Of a stretch of DNA of 22,250 nt, positions 16,628-22,250 are shown in pieces. The notes beneath the pieces were generated by a model. It made no database searches. It had not been told where the DNA came from and saw only the letters and a program-made list of their open reading frames with translations. The stretch lies in the NCBI GenBank assembly GCA_034666665.1, contig JAXDLK010000115.1:1-22250 (forward strand), given 5' to 3'. Each line of letters opens with the position of its first letter. Position 1 is the first letter of the stretch. Source of the DNA: JAXDLK01 sp034666665 (lineage in GTDB: Bacteria; Desulfobacterota; Binatia; JACPRU01). Made by a program: the position numbers and the translations under genes.

Positions 16628-17176
16628 ATGTCGGCACGAGTGCCGCTGCCAACCGACGACGAGCTGCCGCCCGACATCCGCGGGCGATTGGCCGAGCTGC
16701 CACCGCTGAACGTCATCCGGATGATGGCGAACGCGCCCTCGAGCTTCTTCCCCTTCCTCGATTTCGCGTTGTCGATCGTCTTCGCGGGAGAGCTCGACCG
16801 CCGCAAGCGCGAGATCGCGATCTTGCGGGTCGGACACGTCACCCGCTCCCGCTACGAGTGGACGCAGCACGTGACGGTGGCGAAGAGCGTCGGCGTCACG
16901 GACCGGGAGATCGCCGAGATCGCCGTCGACGGACCCGTCACCGGCCTCGACGAGGAAGGCAACCTTCTCTGCCGCGTCGCCGACGAGATCAGCCGCGACG
17001 TCCGCCTGAGCGACGACGCGCTCGCGGCGATCCTCGACCGCTACGGCCGGCGTCAGGCGACGGAGCTCGTGCTCTGCGTCAGCTACTTCAACATGCTGTC
17101 ACGCTTTCTCGAGTCGACGCGGGTCGAGCTCGAGACCGAGAACGTGCTCGAGAAGAGCGATTTCCTGAAGCGCTGA
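16628..17176 (+). CDS. carboxymuconolactone decarboxylase (CMD/AhpD-like) family protein, copy 2
   Basis: A 182-residue paralogue of the protein at 2219. Both share P-L-N-V-x-R-M-M-A, the R-E-x-A-I-L-R-V helix, Y-E-W-T-Q-H at residues 76-81 in each, and the C-terminal F-L-E-S/T-T-x-V-x-L-E. There is no CxxC pair, so it is not a peroxidase-type AhpD. ATG 16628 is preceded by AGGAGG at 16616-16621. It opens an operon: eight bases separate it from the fructokinase gene, followed after four bases by the DsbA-like selenoprotein candidate. Confidence 0.85.
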   Translation: MSARVPLPTDDELPPDIRGRLAELPPLNVIRMMANAPSSFFPFLDFALSIVFAGELDRRKREIAILRVGHVTRSRYEWTQHVTVAKSVGVTDREIAEIAVDGPVTGLDEEGNLLCRVADEISRDVRLSDDALAAILDRYGRRQATELVLCVSYFNMLSRFLESTRVELETENVLEKSDFLKR

Positions 17177-17184
17177 CGATCCGG

Positions 17185-18102
17185 ATGCGCATCGGCGTCG
17201 ACCTCGGCGGCACCAAGATCGAAGCGATCGCCCTCGACGCCGAGCGCTCCACGCGGGGACGCATTCGCCGTCCCACGCCGCGCGACGACTACCACGCGAC
17301 GGTGGCTGCGATCGTCGACGTCGTGGCCGCCGTGGAGCGGATCGCCGGTGCCCGGGGGACCGTCGGGATCGGCACGCCCGGTGCCGTGTCCCCCGCAACG
17401 GGATGCATGAAGAACTGCAACTCGACGTGGCTCAACGGCAAGCCTCTGCACCGTGACCTGGCGGCGGCGCTCGGCCGGCCGCTCCGCGTGGCGAACGACG
17501 CCGACTGCCTCGCACTGTCGGAGGCGATCGACGGCGCGGCGGCCGGAGCGGCGGTCGCATTCGGGGTCATCCTCGGGACCGGCGTCGGTGGCGGCGTCGT
17601 GGTCGAACGGCGGCCGCTCTCCGGTCCGAACGCGATCGCCGGCGAGTGGGGGCACAACCCGCTGCCCTGGCCGCACGACGACGAACGACCCGGCGCCGAG
17701 TGCTACTGCGGAAAGCGCGGCTGCATCGAAACCTTCCTCTCGGGACCGGGAATGGCACGCGACTACGCGGCAGCGACGACGGATTCGGCGACGCCCGCAG
17801 AGATCGCCGCGCGGGCCGGAGCCGGTGATCCCGCCGCCGCCGCCACCATCGAGCGGTACGTCGACCGCTTGGCGCGTGCGCTCGCGACCGTGGTCAACGT
17901 CCTCGACCCACACGTGGTCGTCCTCGCCGGGGGGATGTCCAACCTGCCGGACTTGTGCGAACGTGTTCGCGACCGATGGGGTGGATGGACGTTCTCCGAC
18001 CGCACCGATACCCGGCTCGCGCTCGCACGCCATGGTGACTCGAGCGGCGTCCGCGGCGCGGCGCTCTTGTGGGAGACCGGCCTCGGCACCCGGGAGGGAT
18101 GA
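17185..18102 (+). CDS. mak: ROK-family fructokinase, Mak type
   Basis: A 305-residue sugar kinase very like E. coli Mak (YajF), which phosphorylates fructose with ATP in the cytoplasm. The phosphate-binding motif is D-L-G-G-T-K at residues 6-11. Catalytic D105 is in A-N-D-A-D, and the E-W-G-H-N-P-L-P-W segment is at 154-162. The structural zinc site is H157, C173, C175 and C180 (C-Y-C-G-K-R-G-C-I-E). The stretches N-S-T-W-L-N-G and H-G-D-S-S-G-V-R-G-A-A match the Mak branch closely, as far as I recall that sequence. ATG 17185 is eight bases after the CMD stop. The open frame extends far upstream but overlaps the CMD gene, so the short start is right. Confidence 0.88.
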   Translation: MRIGVDLGGTKIEAIALDAERSTRGRIRRPTPRDDYHATVAAIVDVVAAVERIAGARGTVGIGTPGAVSPATGCMKNCNSTWLNGKPLHRDLAAALGRPLRVANDADCLALSEAIDGAAAGAAVAFGVILGTGVGGGVVVERRPLSGPNAIAGEWGHNPLPWPHDDERPGAECYCGKRGCIETFLSGPGMARDYAAATTDSATPAEIAARAGAGDPAAAATIERYVDRLARALATVVNVLDPHVVVLAGGMSNLPDLCERVRDRWGGWTFSDRTDTRLALARHGDSSGVRGAALLWETGLGTREG

Positions 18103-18106
18103 GGAC

Positions 18107-18724
18107 ATGGAACCACTGCGCGTGATCGCGTACTCCGACTATCTCTGACCCTGGTGCTACAACGCAGCCGTGCGCTTGCGTCGGCTCGAGCTCGAGTTCG
18201 AAGGTACGGTCCGCGTCGAGTGGAAGAGCTTTCTTCTGCGGCCGAATCCGCAACCGGATCGTGACCTCGATCAGTTCCGCGAGTACACGCGATCGTGGGC
18301 GAGACCTGCGGCGGACAGCGACGCCGGTACGTTCCGCGAGTGGTCGACCGACGCAGGTCCACCGAGCCACAGCATCCCGCCGCATCTCGTGGCGAAGGCC
18401 GCGGCGACCCTCGGGGAAGATGCGTTCCAGTCGGTCCACGACCGGCTGCTGCACGCCTACTTCGCCGAGAACCGGGACATTTCCGCTGACGAAACGCTGC
18501 GCGCGATCTGGCGGGATGCCGGATTGCCGGACGAGTCGTTCGCACGCCGCGAGGACCCGGCGCTCCTGCGCTCGGTCATCGACGACCACGATGAGGCCGT
18601 GGCCCTGGGGGTGAACGGGGTGCCGGCGGTACGGCTCGAGGACGGCGACGCCGCAGTCCTCGGCGCTCAGCCGCTCGAGGTGTATCGCCGCTGGTTCGCG
18701 CGTTCGATTGCCGCGCGCCGTTGA
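18107..18724 (+). CDS. DsbA/FrnE-like oxidoreductase, candidate selenoprotein (U-P-W-C active site)
   Basis: A 205-codon gene for a thioredoxin-fold DsbA-family protein of FrnE type, read only if the in-frame TGA at 18146-18148 (codon 14) is translated. The first beta strand, R-V-I-A-Y-S-D-Y-L, leads directly into TGA-P-W-C-Y; relatives have C-P-W-C-Y there. So the TGA stands in for the nucleophilic cysteine, and C17 is the resolving one. Downstream the fold is intact: helical insertion H-S-I-P-P-H-L-V-A-K-A-A, then G-V-N-G-V-P-A-V with cis-Pro P173, then G-A-Q-P. ATG 18107 has GGGAGGG at 18092-18098 and starts four bases after the mak stop. Without recoding, the frame could only begin at GTG 18170 and would lack the active site. 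Alternatives are a sequencing error (TGC to TGA) or a recent pseudogene. No sel genes are in the window. Confidence 0.82.
18146..18148 (+). other. in-frame TGA, probable selenocysteine codon
   Basis: Codon 14 of the DsbA-like gene. It sits in the first position of the C-x-x-C motif, the standard place for Sec/Cys exchange in redox proteins. Coding similarity is continuous on both sides in the same frame, with no other stop until 18722. Confidence 0.8.
18166..18186 (+). promoter_or_regulatory. SECIS-like hairpin downstream of the TGA
   Basis: Folded by hand: 18166-18170 pairs with 18182-18186 (five pairs). After a single bulged U at 18181, 18171-18173 pairs with 18178-18180 (one G-U and two G-C). 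The apical loop is GCUU at 18174-18177. The loop begins 25 bases after the TGA and starts with G, in line with bacterial SECIS elements recognised by SelB. In GC-rich DNA such hairpins also arise by chance, so it is only supportive. An alternative five-pair stem uses 18162-18166 with 18177-18181. Confidence 0.5.
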
Positions 18725-18725
18725 G

Positions 18726-19439
18726 TCACCGCGGCGCCTTCGGAGGCGTCTTCGGAGGCGTCTCCGCGGCCGCCGGCGTCACCTCCTCACCGCGCACGAT
18801 CGACAGGGTCCCGCGACTCGTGTGGAGGAAGAGAAGGGGCCGATCCACGTCGACCCGGGCTTCGAGCCGAGGCTTTCCCGTCGCATCGTAGAACTTGAGA
18901 ACCGGGCCGTCCTCGGCGAGGAGCGCATCCGCGGGCAGAGGATTCACCGCGGATGCGAGGGCCGCGGGATCGAAGAACTGCTTCCCCGGGTCTGCACCGG
19001 AGCGACTTTCGAACGCGTCCGGCGAGAGCCAGCGCGGACCGTAACCCGTCACGCCGAGCGCTGCACGCAGCTTCCCGCGCTCGTCGTAAAAATTGAGGCT
19101 CGTCTCGCGCGTGGCGATCAGACGCGCGCGCAGGTGCCCGGCCGCATCGGCGAGCGTGAGACTCGGCCGCCCATCGGACGCGAGACCGATGACCATGCGC
19201 TCGACGCCGCCGCCGTCGCGGAGGGAGAGCGACGTGCCGTCGCTGGTCGCGGAGAGCTCGGCGCGAATCGAGCCCGAGCCGTCGCGGAGCGTGACGCGAT
19301 CGGAGTCTGTCGCGCGCGGCGCGCCCGCCGTCAGAAACGGCGCCGCCGCGAGCAACGAGGCGGCAATCACCAGTCCGCGAAGCCGGCGGTTCTGCCGCTC
19401 CACGAGGTCGAGTCGCTTCGCCAGCTCGCAGATTTCCAT
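18726..19439 (-). CDS. membrane-anchored protein with five beta-repeat units, function unknown
   Basis: A 237-residue protein. Residues 1-20 form a charged helix, possibly a coiled coil (L-A-K-R-L-D-L-V-E-R-Q-N-R-R-L), and 21-40 a single membrane segment or uncleaved signal. A periplasmic region follows, made of repeats of the form L-x-L-x-D-x-x-G-x-x-R-x-x-L-x-x-T at residues 49-65, 71-87, 94-110 and 115-131, with a fifth (L-K-F-Y-D-A-T-G-K-P-R) further on. The spacing of about 22 residues suggests beta hairpins or a small solenoid. The end is Pro/Thr-rich (P-P-K-T-P-P-K-A-P-R). ATG 19439 has a GGGAGAG site. Its stop is one base from the convergent DsbA-like gene's stop. I do not recognise a family. 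Confidence 0.8.
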   Translation of the reverse strand: MEICELAKRLDLVERQNRRLRGLVIAASLLAAAPFLTAGAPRATDSDRVTLRDGSGSIRAELSATSDGTSLSLRDGGGVERMVIGLASDGRPSLTLADAAGHLRARLIATRETSLNFYDERGKLRAALGVTGYGPRWLSPDAFESRSGADPGKQFFDPAALASAVNPLPADALLAEDGPVLKFYDATGKPRLEARVDVDRPLLFLHTSRGTLSIVRGEEVTPAAAETPPKTPPKAPR

Positions 19440-19500
19440 CAGTCTCTCTCCCGTCTTGCGTCTCGACGACGCAACCGGAAAAAGACGGCAGGATCAAGCG

Positions 19501-20466
19501 ATGGCCTCGACTCGCGACGAAACTCCGACCCTCGCGTCGCGCCTCTGGCCGGCCGCGCTGACGTTCGCGATCTTCGCGGTCATCTTCCTGCGGATCCCGT
19601 TCGGTCGATTCCTCGACGCCGTCGAGCACGCGCGCTGGCTCCCGTTCCTCGCGCTGATGGCGAGCTTCTCGCTCTGCTTCTTCGCGGTCGACACGTTCGT
19701 CCTGCTGCAGCTGGTTCGCTGGTTCCACGGCCCCCTACGGTACCGTGACCTGCTCCCCGTGCGCGCATCGACGTACGTGGTATCGATCGTCAACACGCAG
19801 CTCGCGCAGGGCGCGCTCGCACTCTACATCCACCGAAGGTTCGGAACGCCGCTCGGCGAGATCGCCAGCACGATCGCGTTGCTGATCTTGCTGGAGGTCA
19901 CCCAGCTGGTCACGTTCGCGACGATCGGCATGATCGCGTTTCCTGGCGAGGTGCCGGCGGGCCTCTTTGCCGTGCCCGTCGTTCTCGCCGGCATCTGGAT
20001 CGCGTTGGTCGTCATCGCCCGCCGCACGGCCGACGATGGCGGTGGGAGTCGCTTCTCCGACCTGCTGCGGACGTTCCGCCGCGCGCGTCCCTGGCAGATC
20101 GTGACCGTGCTCGCCTTGAAGGCACCGGTGTTCGTGCTTTCCCTGCTCGTCCACTGGACGGCGCTCGGGCTCTTCGGCATCCAGGTTCCGCTCGACCGGC
20201 TGCTCGCCTTCTTGCCGATCGTATACCTCGTTGCGGCACTGCCCGTGACGGTCGCGCACCTGGGAACGTCGCAGGCCGCGTGGATCTTCTTCTTCAACGA
20301 CTATGCACGCGAAGCCGACCTGCTCGCGTACAGCCTCGCGTCGCACCTCACGTTCATGCTCGCGAACGGCACGCTCGGCCTGGTCTTCTTGCCGAAAGCC
20401 TATGCCGATCTCTTCGTGCGGCGGCGACGCGACGACATCACGCGCAGCGCGTCCAGCGAAGGGTAG
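19501..20466 (+). CDS. flippase-like multi-pass membrane protein (LPG-synthase TM / UPF0104 type)
   Basis: A 321-residue integral membrane protein with about eight hydrophobic helices, beginning at W-P-A-A-L-T-F-A-I-F-A-V-I-F-L. The pattern of the lysylphosphatidylglycerol-synthase transmembrane family is seen: a R-A-S-T-Y-V-V-S-I-V-N-T-Q-L-A-Q-G polar segment in helix 3, and P-V-T-V-A-H-L-G-T-S-Q-A-A late in the protein. The catalytic aminoacyl-transfer domain of MprF is absent, so lipid or glycan-lipid flipping is more likely than lysine transfer; the substrate is unknown. ATG 19501 has AGGA eight to nine bases upstream. The frame is open further upstream, but this overlaps the divergent repeat-protein gene. 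Confidence 0.8.
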   Translation: MASTRDETPTLASRLWPAALTFAIFAVIFLRIPFGRFLDAVEHARWLPFLALMASFSLCFFAVDTFVLLQLVRWFHGPLRYRDLLPVRASTYVVSIVNTQLAQGALALYIHRRFGTPLGEIASTIALLILLEVTQLVTFATIGMIAFPGEVPAGLFAVPVVLAGIWIALVVIARRTADDGGGSRFSDLLRTFRRARPWQIVTVLALKAPVFVLSLLVHWTALGLFGIQVPLDRLLAFLPIVYLVAALPVTVAHLGTSQAAWIFFFNDYAREADLLAYSLASHLTFMLANGTLGLVFLPKAYADLFVRRRRDDITRSASSEG

Positions 20467-20470
20467 AGAA

Positions 20471-20501
20471 GCGGATCGGGCCCGTAACGCACCCGATCCG
20501 C
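20471..20501. terminator. perfect 10-bp inverted repeat between convergent genes
   Basis: 20471-20480 and 20492-20501 are perfect complements around an 11-base loop. The hairpin lies between the stop of the flippase-like gene (20466) and the stop of the convergent csbD-like gene (20513). A bidirectional terminator is the natural reading, though neither side has a clear T run. Confidence 0.7.
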
Positions 20502-20512
20502 CGAGCGGCCCG

Positions 20513-20716
20513 TCAGAGGTTGATGCCGCGCTCCCACTCCGAGACTTCCTTCTCGGCCTTGTCCTTCGCGTAACCGTATCGCTCCTGCAGCTTGCCGATC
20601 AGCTTCTCACGCTTGCCGTCGAGCTGGTCGAGCTCGTCGTCGGTGAGATCGCCCCATTTCTCCTTCACGCTGCCCTTCACCTGTTTCCATTTGCCTGCGA
20701 TCTGATCCCAGTTCAT
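20513..20716 (-). CDS. CsbD-family small stress protein
   Basis: A 67-residue hydrophilic protein: M-N-W-D-Q-I-A-G-K-W-K-Q-V-K-G, then K-W-G-D-L-T-D-D-E-L, then G-K-R-E-K-L-I-G-K-L-Q-E-R-Y-G. This matches CsbD-like proteins, abundant small helical proteins induced under general stress in many bacteria; their molecular role is not settled. ATG 20716 follows a GGCGGA site. It is divergent from the SRPBCC protein, and a dyad lies between them. The usual length (60-70 residues) is kept. Confidence 0.92.
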   Translation of the reverse strand: MNWDQIAGKWKQVKGSVKEKWGDLTDDELDQLDGKREKLIGKLQERYGYAKDKAEKEVSEWERGINL

Positions 20717-20783
20717 GCGGGATTCCGCCTTTCTGGAAGCAGTGCGTCCGCTTCCGTGCGATTTCAACCCCGCGCGCTCGGCA

Positions 20784-20801
20784 CGGTTTCGGGCGAAACC
20801 G
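20784..20801. promoter_or_regulatory. 18-bp dyad in the csbD/SRPBCC divergent region
   Basis: 20784-20791 and 20794-20801 are perfect complements with a 2-base spacer. It lies 68 bases from the csbD start and 61 bases before the SRPBCC start, where an operator controlling both would be. A second smaller repeat (20735-20740 with 20750-20755) is nearer csbD. The binding protein is unknown. Confidence 0.4.
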
Positions 20802-20861
20802 GGAGCGATTGGCGCAACGCCCCTCGAAAGGAGGGTTTCAACGCGGGTCCAGGAGGAACGC

Positions 20862-21323
20862 ATGAGCCAGACCGATCAATTCATCGAAGTGAACCGACCC
20901 GTCAGCACCGTGTACAATCAGTACACGCAGTTCGAGGAATTCCCCCGCTTCATGGAAGGCGTCGAGCGCGTCCACCAGATCCGCGACGATCTTCTCCACT
21001 GGGTCGTCGAGATCGGCGGCAAGCGCCGCGAGTTCGATGCCAAGATCACCGAGCAAATCCCGGAGAAACGAATCGCGTGGACGAGCACCGACGGAAAGAC
21101 CACGTCCGGTGTCGTCACGTTCCACTACGTCGATCCGCAGAAGACGCGCGTTGCCGTCCAGATGTCGTACGATCCAGAGGGCATCGCCGAGAACGTCGCC
21201 GACTGGCTCGGCATCGTCTCGGCGCGCGTGAAGGGCGACCTCCAGCGCTTCAAGGAATTCGTCGAGAACCGCCCGCAGGAGACCGGGGCGTGGCGCGGCG
21301 AGATCCGCGAACCCGGTCGCTGA
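20862..21323 (+). CDS. SRPBCC/polyketide-cyclase-like protein
   Basis: A 153-residue START/SRPBCC-fold protein, a helix-grip barrel that binds hydrophobic ligands. It shows I-E-V-N-R-P-V-S-T-V-Y-N-Q-Y-T-Q-F-E-E-F-P-R-F-M-E-G-V, the common 'V..pv..Vy..w..fe.fp.fm' opening, and the long C-terminal helix (V-K-G-D-L-Q-R-F-K-E-F-V-E-N-R). There is no signal peptide. AGGAGG at 20851-20856 precedes ATG 20862. Such proteins often sit with stress genes like csbD; the ligand is unknown. The last 74 bases overlap the convergent phosphatidyltransferase-like gene. Confidence 0.88.
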   Translation: MSQTDQFIEVNRPVSTVYNQYTQFEEFPRFMEGVERVHQIRDDLLHWVVEIGGKRREFDAKITEQIPEKRIAWTSTDGKTTSGVVTFHYVDPQKTRVAVQMSYDPEGIAENVADWLGIVSARVKGDLQRFKEFVENRPQETGAWRGEIREPGR

Positions 21324-21867
21324 TCATTCCCCAGACGAGAAGCAGAGCGCCGTACGCGGCCGCCGCGTCCGCGAAGCGGGCGACGGCGCCGCGCGGCGCG
21401 ACGCCGGCGGCGTGAAGCGCCGCTGCGCCGGAGACCAAGTAGAAGAGGACGCCCGCGAGCTTTCCCCCGACGTCCGAGCGGAGTCGCGCCGGACCCGCTG
21501 CAGGGACGGCCCGTGACTCATCGCGCGTGCGCCACAGGAAGCGCGCGCCGAGTACCGCGACGACCGCAGGCACCCACGGACCGACGACGCCGGCGGCCGC
21601 TGCCGCGGCGAGGGCGCTGACGTTGAAGGTCACGTCCGCGGCGACGTCGATTCGCCCCCAGCGCACGCTCGCCGCACGCGCCCGTCGCGCCAGCGGGCCG
21701 TCGCTCAGATCGCTCACCGCGACGGCGACATAAAGCAAAATCAGTGCTCCACCCGCAGCCGGTTCTTCCGGCGGGCTTCGGAGGAGCAGCCAGGCGAACG
21801 GCGGAACCGCGACGAACCGAAAGAGCGTCAGCGACCGGGCGGCGGCCGCGAGCGCTCTCCGCGGCAT
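21250..21867 (-). CDS. CDP-alcohol phosphatidyltransferase-like membrane protein
   Basis: A 205-residue membrane protein with several hydrophobic helices. The family motif D-x2-D-G-x2-A-R-x8-G-x3-D-x3-D is readable as D53, D56, G57, A60, R61, then D74 and D78. The expected glycine at position 70 is tryptophan, with a glycine next to it at 71. These enzymes join a CDP-activated lipid and an alcohol to make phospholipids such as phosphatidylglycerophosphate or phosphatidylinositol phosphate; the acceptor here is unknown. The start is ATG 21867, two bases after the DUF3309 stop, so translation is probably coupled; there is no separate ribosome site. The 3' end overlaps the SRPBCC gene by 74 bases, so the exact C-terminus deserves caution. 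Confidence 0.7.
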   Translation of the reverse strand: MPRRALAAAARSLTLFRFVAVPPFAWLLLRSPPEEPAAGGALILLYVAVAVSDLSDGPLARRARAASVRWGRIDVAADVTFNVSALAAAAAAGVVGPWVPAVVAVLGARFLWRTRDESRAVPAAGPARLRSDVGGKLAGVLFYLVSGAAALHAAGVAPRGAVARFADAAAAYGALLLVWGMISDRVRGSRRATPRSPAGGSRRIP

Positions 21868-21869
21868 GG

Positions 21870-22019
21870 TCAGGCCCGGCGCAGCAGAAGGAGCAGCGCG
21901 ATCAGCAGAATGAGCCCGAGCCCGCCGCTGGGGTAATAGCCCCAGCTCCGACTGTGCGGCCACGTCGGCAACGCGCCCACGAGCATCAGGATCAGGATCA
22001 GCAGCAGAAGGGTTCCCAT
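21870..22019 (-). CDS. DUF3309 small membrane protein
   Basis: A 49-residue protein: a hydrophobic helix (G-T-L-L-L-L-I-L-I-L-M-L-V-G-A), then L-P-T-W-P-H-S-R-S-W-G-Y-Y-P-S-G-G, then a second hydrophobic helix L-G-L-I-L-L-I-A-L-L-L-L. The central W-P-x-S-R-x-W-G-Y-x-P-S-G-G signature is that of DUF3309. These tiny membrane proteins have no known role. ATG 22019 has GGGAGG five to six bases upstream. It is the first gene of a two-gene operon with the phosphatidyltransferase-like protein. Confidence 0.9.
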   Translation of the reverse strand: MGTLLLLILILMLVGALPTWPHSRSWGYYPSGGLGLILLIALLLLLRRA

Positions 22020-22070
22020 CGCGCCTCCCCCCGGCGTCATTCTCGCGCCGGCAACCAAGTAGTGAACGCA

Positions 22071-22250
22071 TCATGCGTGTGCGAGTAGCGGCGGTAACCG
22101 GAAGAGCTGCGGAGCGCGTGCGACTCGGTCGCGGGAAGGGCCGGTCCACTCGAGGAGAAACGACGGCGTAACCACGGGCGCGTGCTTCGCCTTGACGGGC
22201 TGGGACCAGTGTTGTCTACGCAGCCGCGACCGCACCGGGTTTGGAAGAGG
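22071..22250 (-). CDS. possible C-terminal fragment of an unrecognised gene at the window edge
   Basis: A frame open from the right edge for 59 codons, ending with TGA at 22073-22071. It reads R-R-Q-H-W-S-Q-P-V-K-A-K-H-A-P-V-V-T-P-S-F-L-L-E-W. The W-S-Q-P-V start is faintly like DUF3175-type small proteins, but the rest does not follow. In GC-rich DNA a frame of this length can be open by chance. The remaining 22020-22070 holds only a 13-bp dyad (22066-22078) overlapping the stop. Confidence 0.2.
   Translation of the reverse strand, partial: PLPNPVRSRLRRQHWSQPVKAKHAPVVTPSFLLEWTGPSRDRVARAPQLFRLPPLLAHA

Noticed and set aside
15532..17184. Long in-frame extension upstream of mak (open from 15532)
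   Set aside because: It overlaps three other real genes and is Arg/Ser-rich. The Mak-like protein begins cleanly at ATG 17185.
18107..18148. A tiny separate 13-codon peptide gene ending at the TGA
   Set aside because: Its residues continue in frame into the DsbA fold, so an independent peptide is less likely than recoding.
18170..18724. DsbA-like gene starting at GTG 18170 as a short protein
   Set aside because: It would lose the first beta strand and the C-x-x-C motif, and has no ribosome site. The upstream ATG with GGGAGGG fits the operon and the family.
22066..22078. 13-bp dyad near the right edge as an operator
   Set aside because: Too short and isolated to call without comparison.

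Overview
The window is GC-rich, gene-dense DNA from a Gram-negative bacterium. The evidence is a TamA/TamB outer-membrane pair, an RlpA-type lipoprotein, several lipobox signal peptides and strong AGGAGG-type ribosome sites. The Thr/Pro/Arg repeat linkers fused to RTX nonapeptides, the mix of genes for acyl-CoA-type metabolism and the base composition would fit an uncultured Deltaproteobacteria-like or Binatia-like lineage. That placement is inference only. I see no rRNA, tRNA, CRISPR array, IS element or phage genes, and no gene-free stretch above 300 bases.

Layout. 1-268 (-): start of an acyl-CoA dehydrogenase. 417-2096 (+): secreted polysaccharide-deacetylase-like protein with a Thr/Arg linker and ten RTX repeats, followed by a strong hairpin. 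2219-2803 (+): carboxymuconolactone-decarboxylase (CMD) family protein. 3003-3509 (+): RlpA-like lipoprotein. 6242-7270 and 3519-6194 (-): a putative zincin followed by a soluble multi-PAS histidine kinase. 7389-13086 (+): tamA-tamB. 14085-13080 (-): small lipoprotein, then a HAD hydrolase. 14212-15935 (+): SDR, then a tandem-hotdog thioesterase-like protein. 15925-16500 (-): secreted protein with a carboxypeptidase-regulatory-like fold. 16628-18724 (+): a three-gene operon of a second CMD protein, a Mak-type ROK fructokinase and a DsbA/FrnE-like protein. 18726-19439 (-): membrane-anchored repeat protein. 19501-20466 (+): flippase-like membrane protein, ended by a perfect hairpin. 20513-22019: CsbD (-), SRPBCC protein (+), CDP-alcohol phosphatidyltransferase-like protein (-) and DUF3309 (-).

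The main discovery is the last gene of the 16628-18724 operon. Its frame is interrupted only by an in-frame TGA (18146-18148), placed exactly where the first cysteine of the CPWC redox motif should be. The reading is Tyr-Leu-(TGA)-Pro-Trp-Cys-Tyr. A hairpin lies 25 nt downstream, where a bacterial SECIS would be. This is best read as a selenocysteine-containing (UPWC) DsbA-family oxidoreductase. Ordinary annotation would start it at the downstream GTG (18170) and lose the active site.

As a whole the region is envelope-oriented: outer-membrane assembly, peptidoglycan, lipoproteins and lipid-head-group enzymes. It also carries acyl-chain metabolism and small stress-type proteins (CsbD, DUF3309, SRPBCC).
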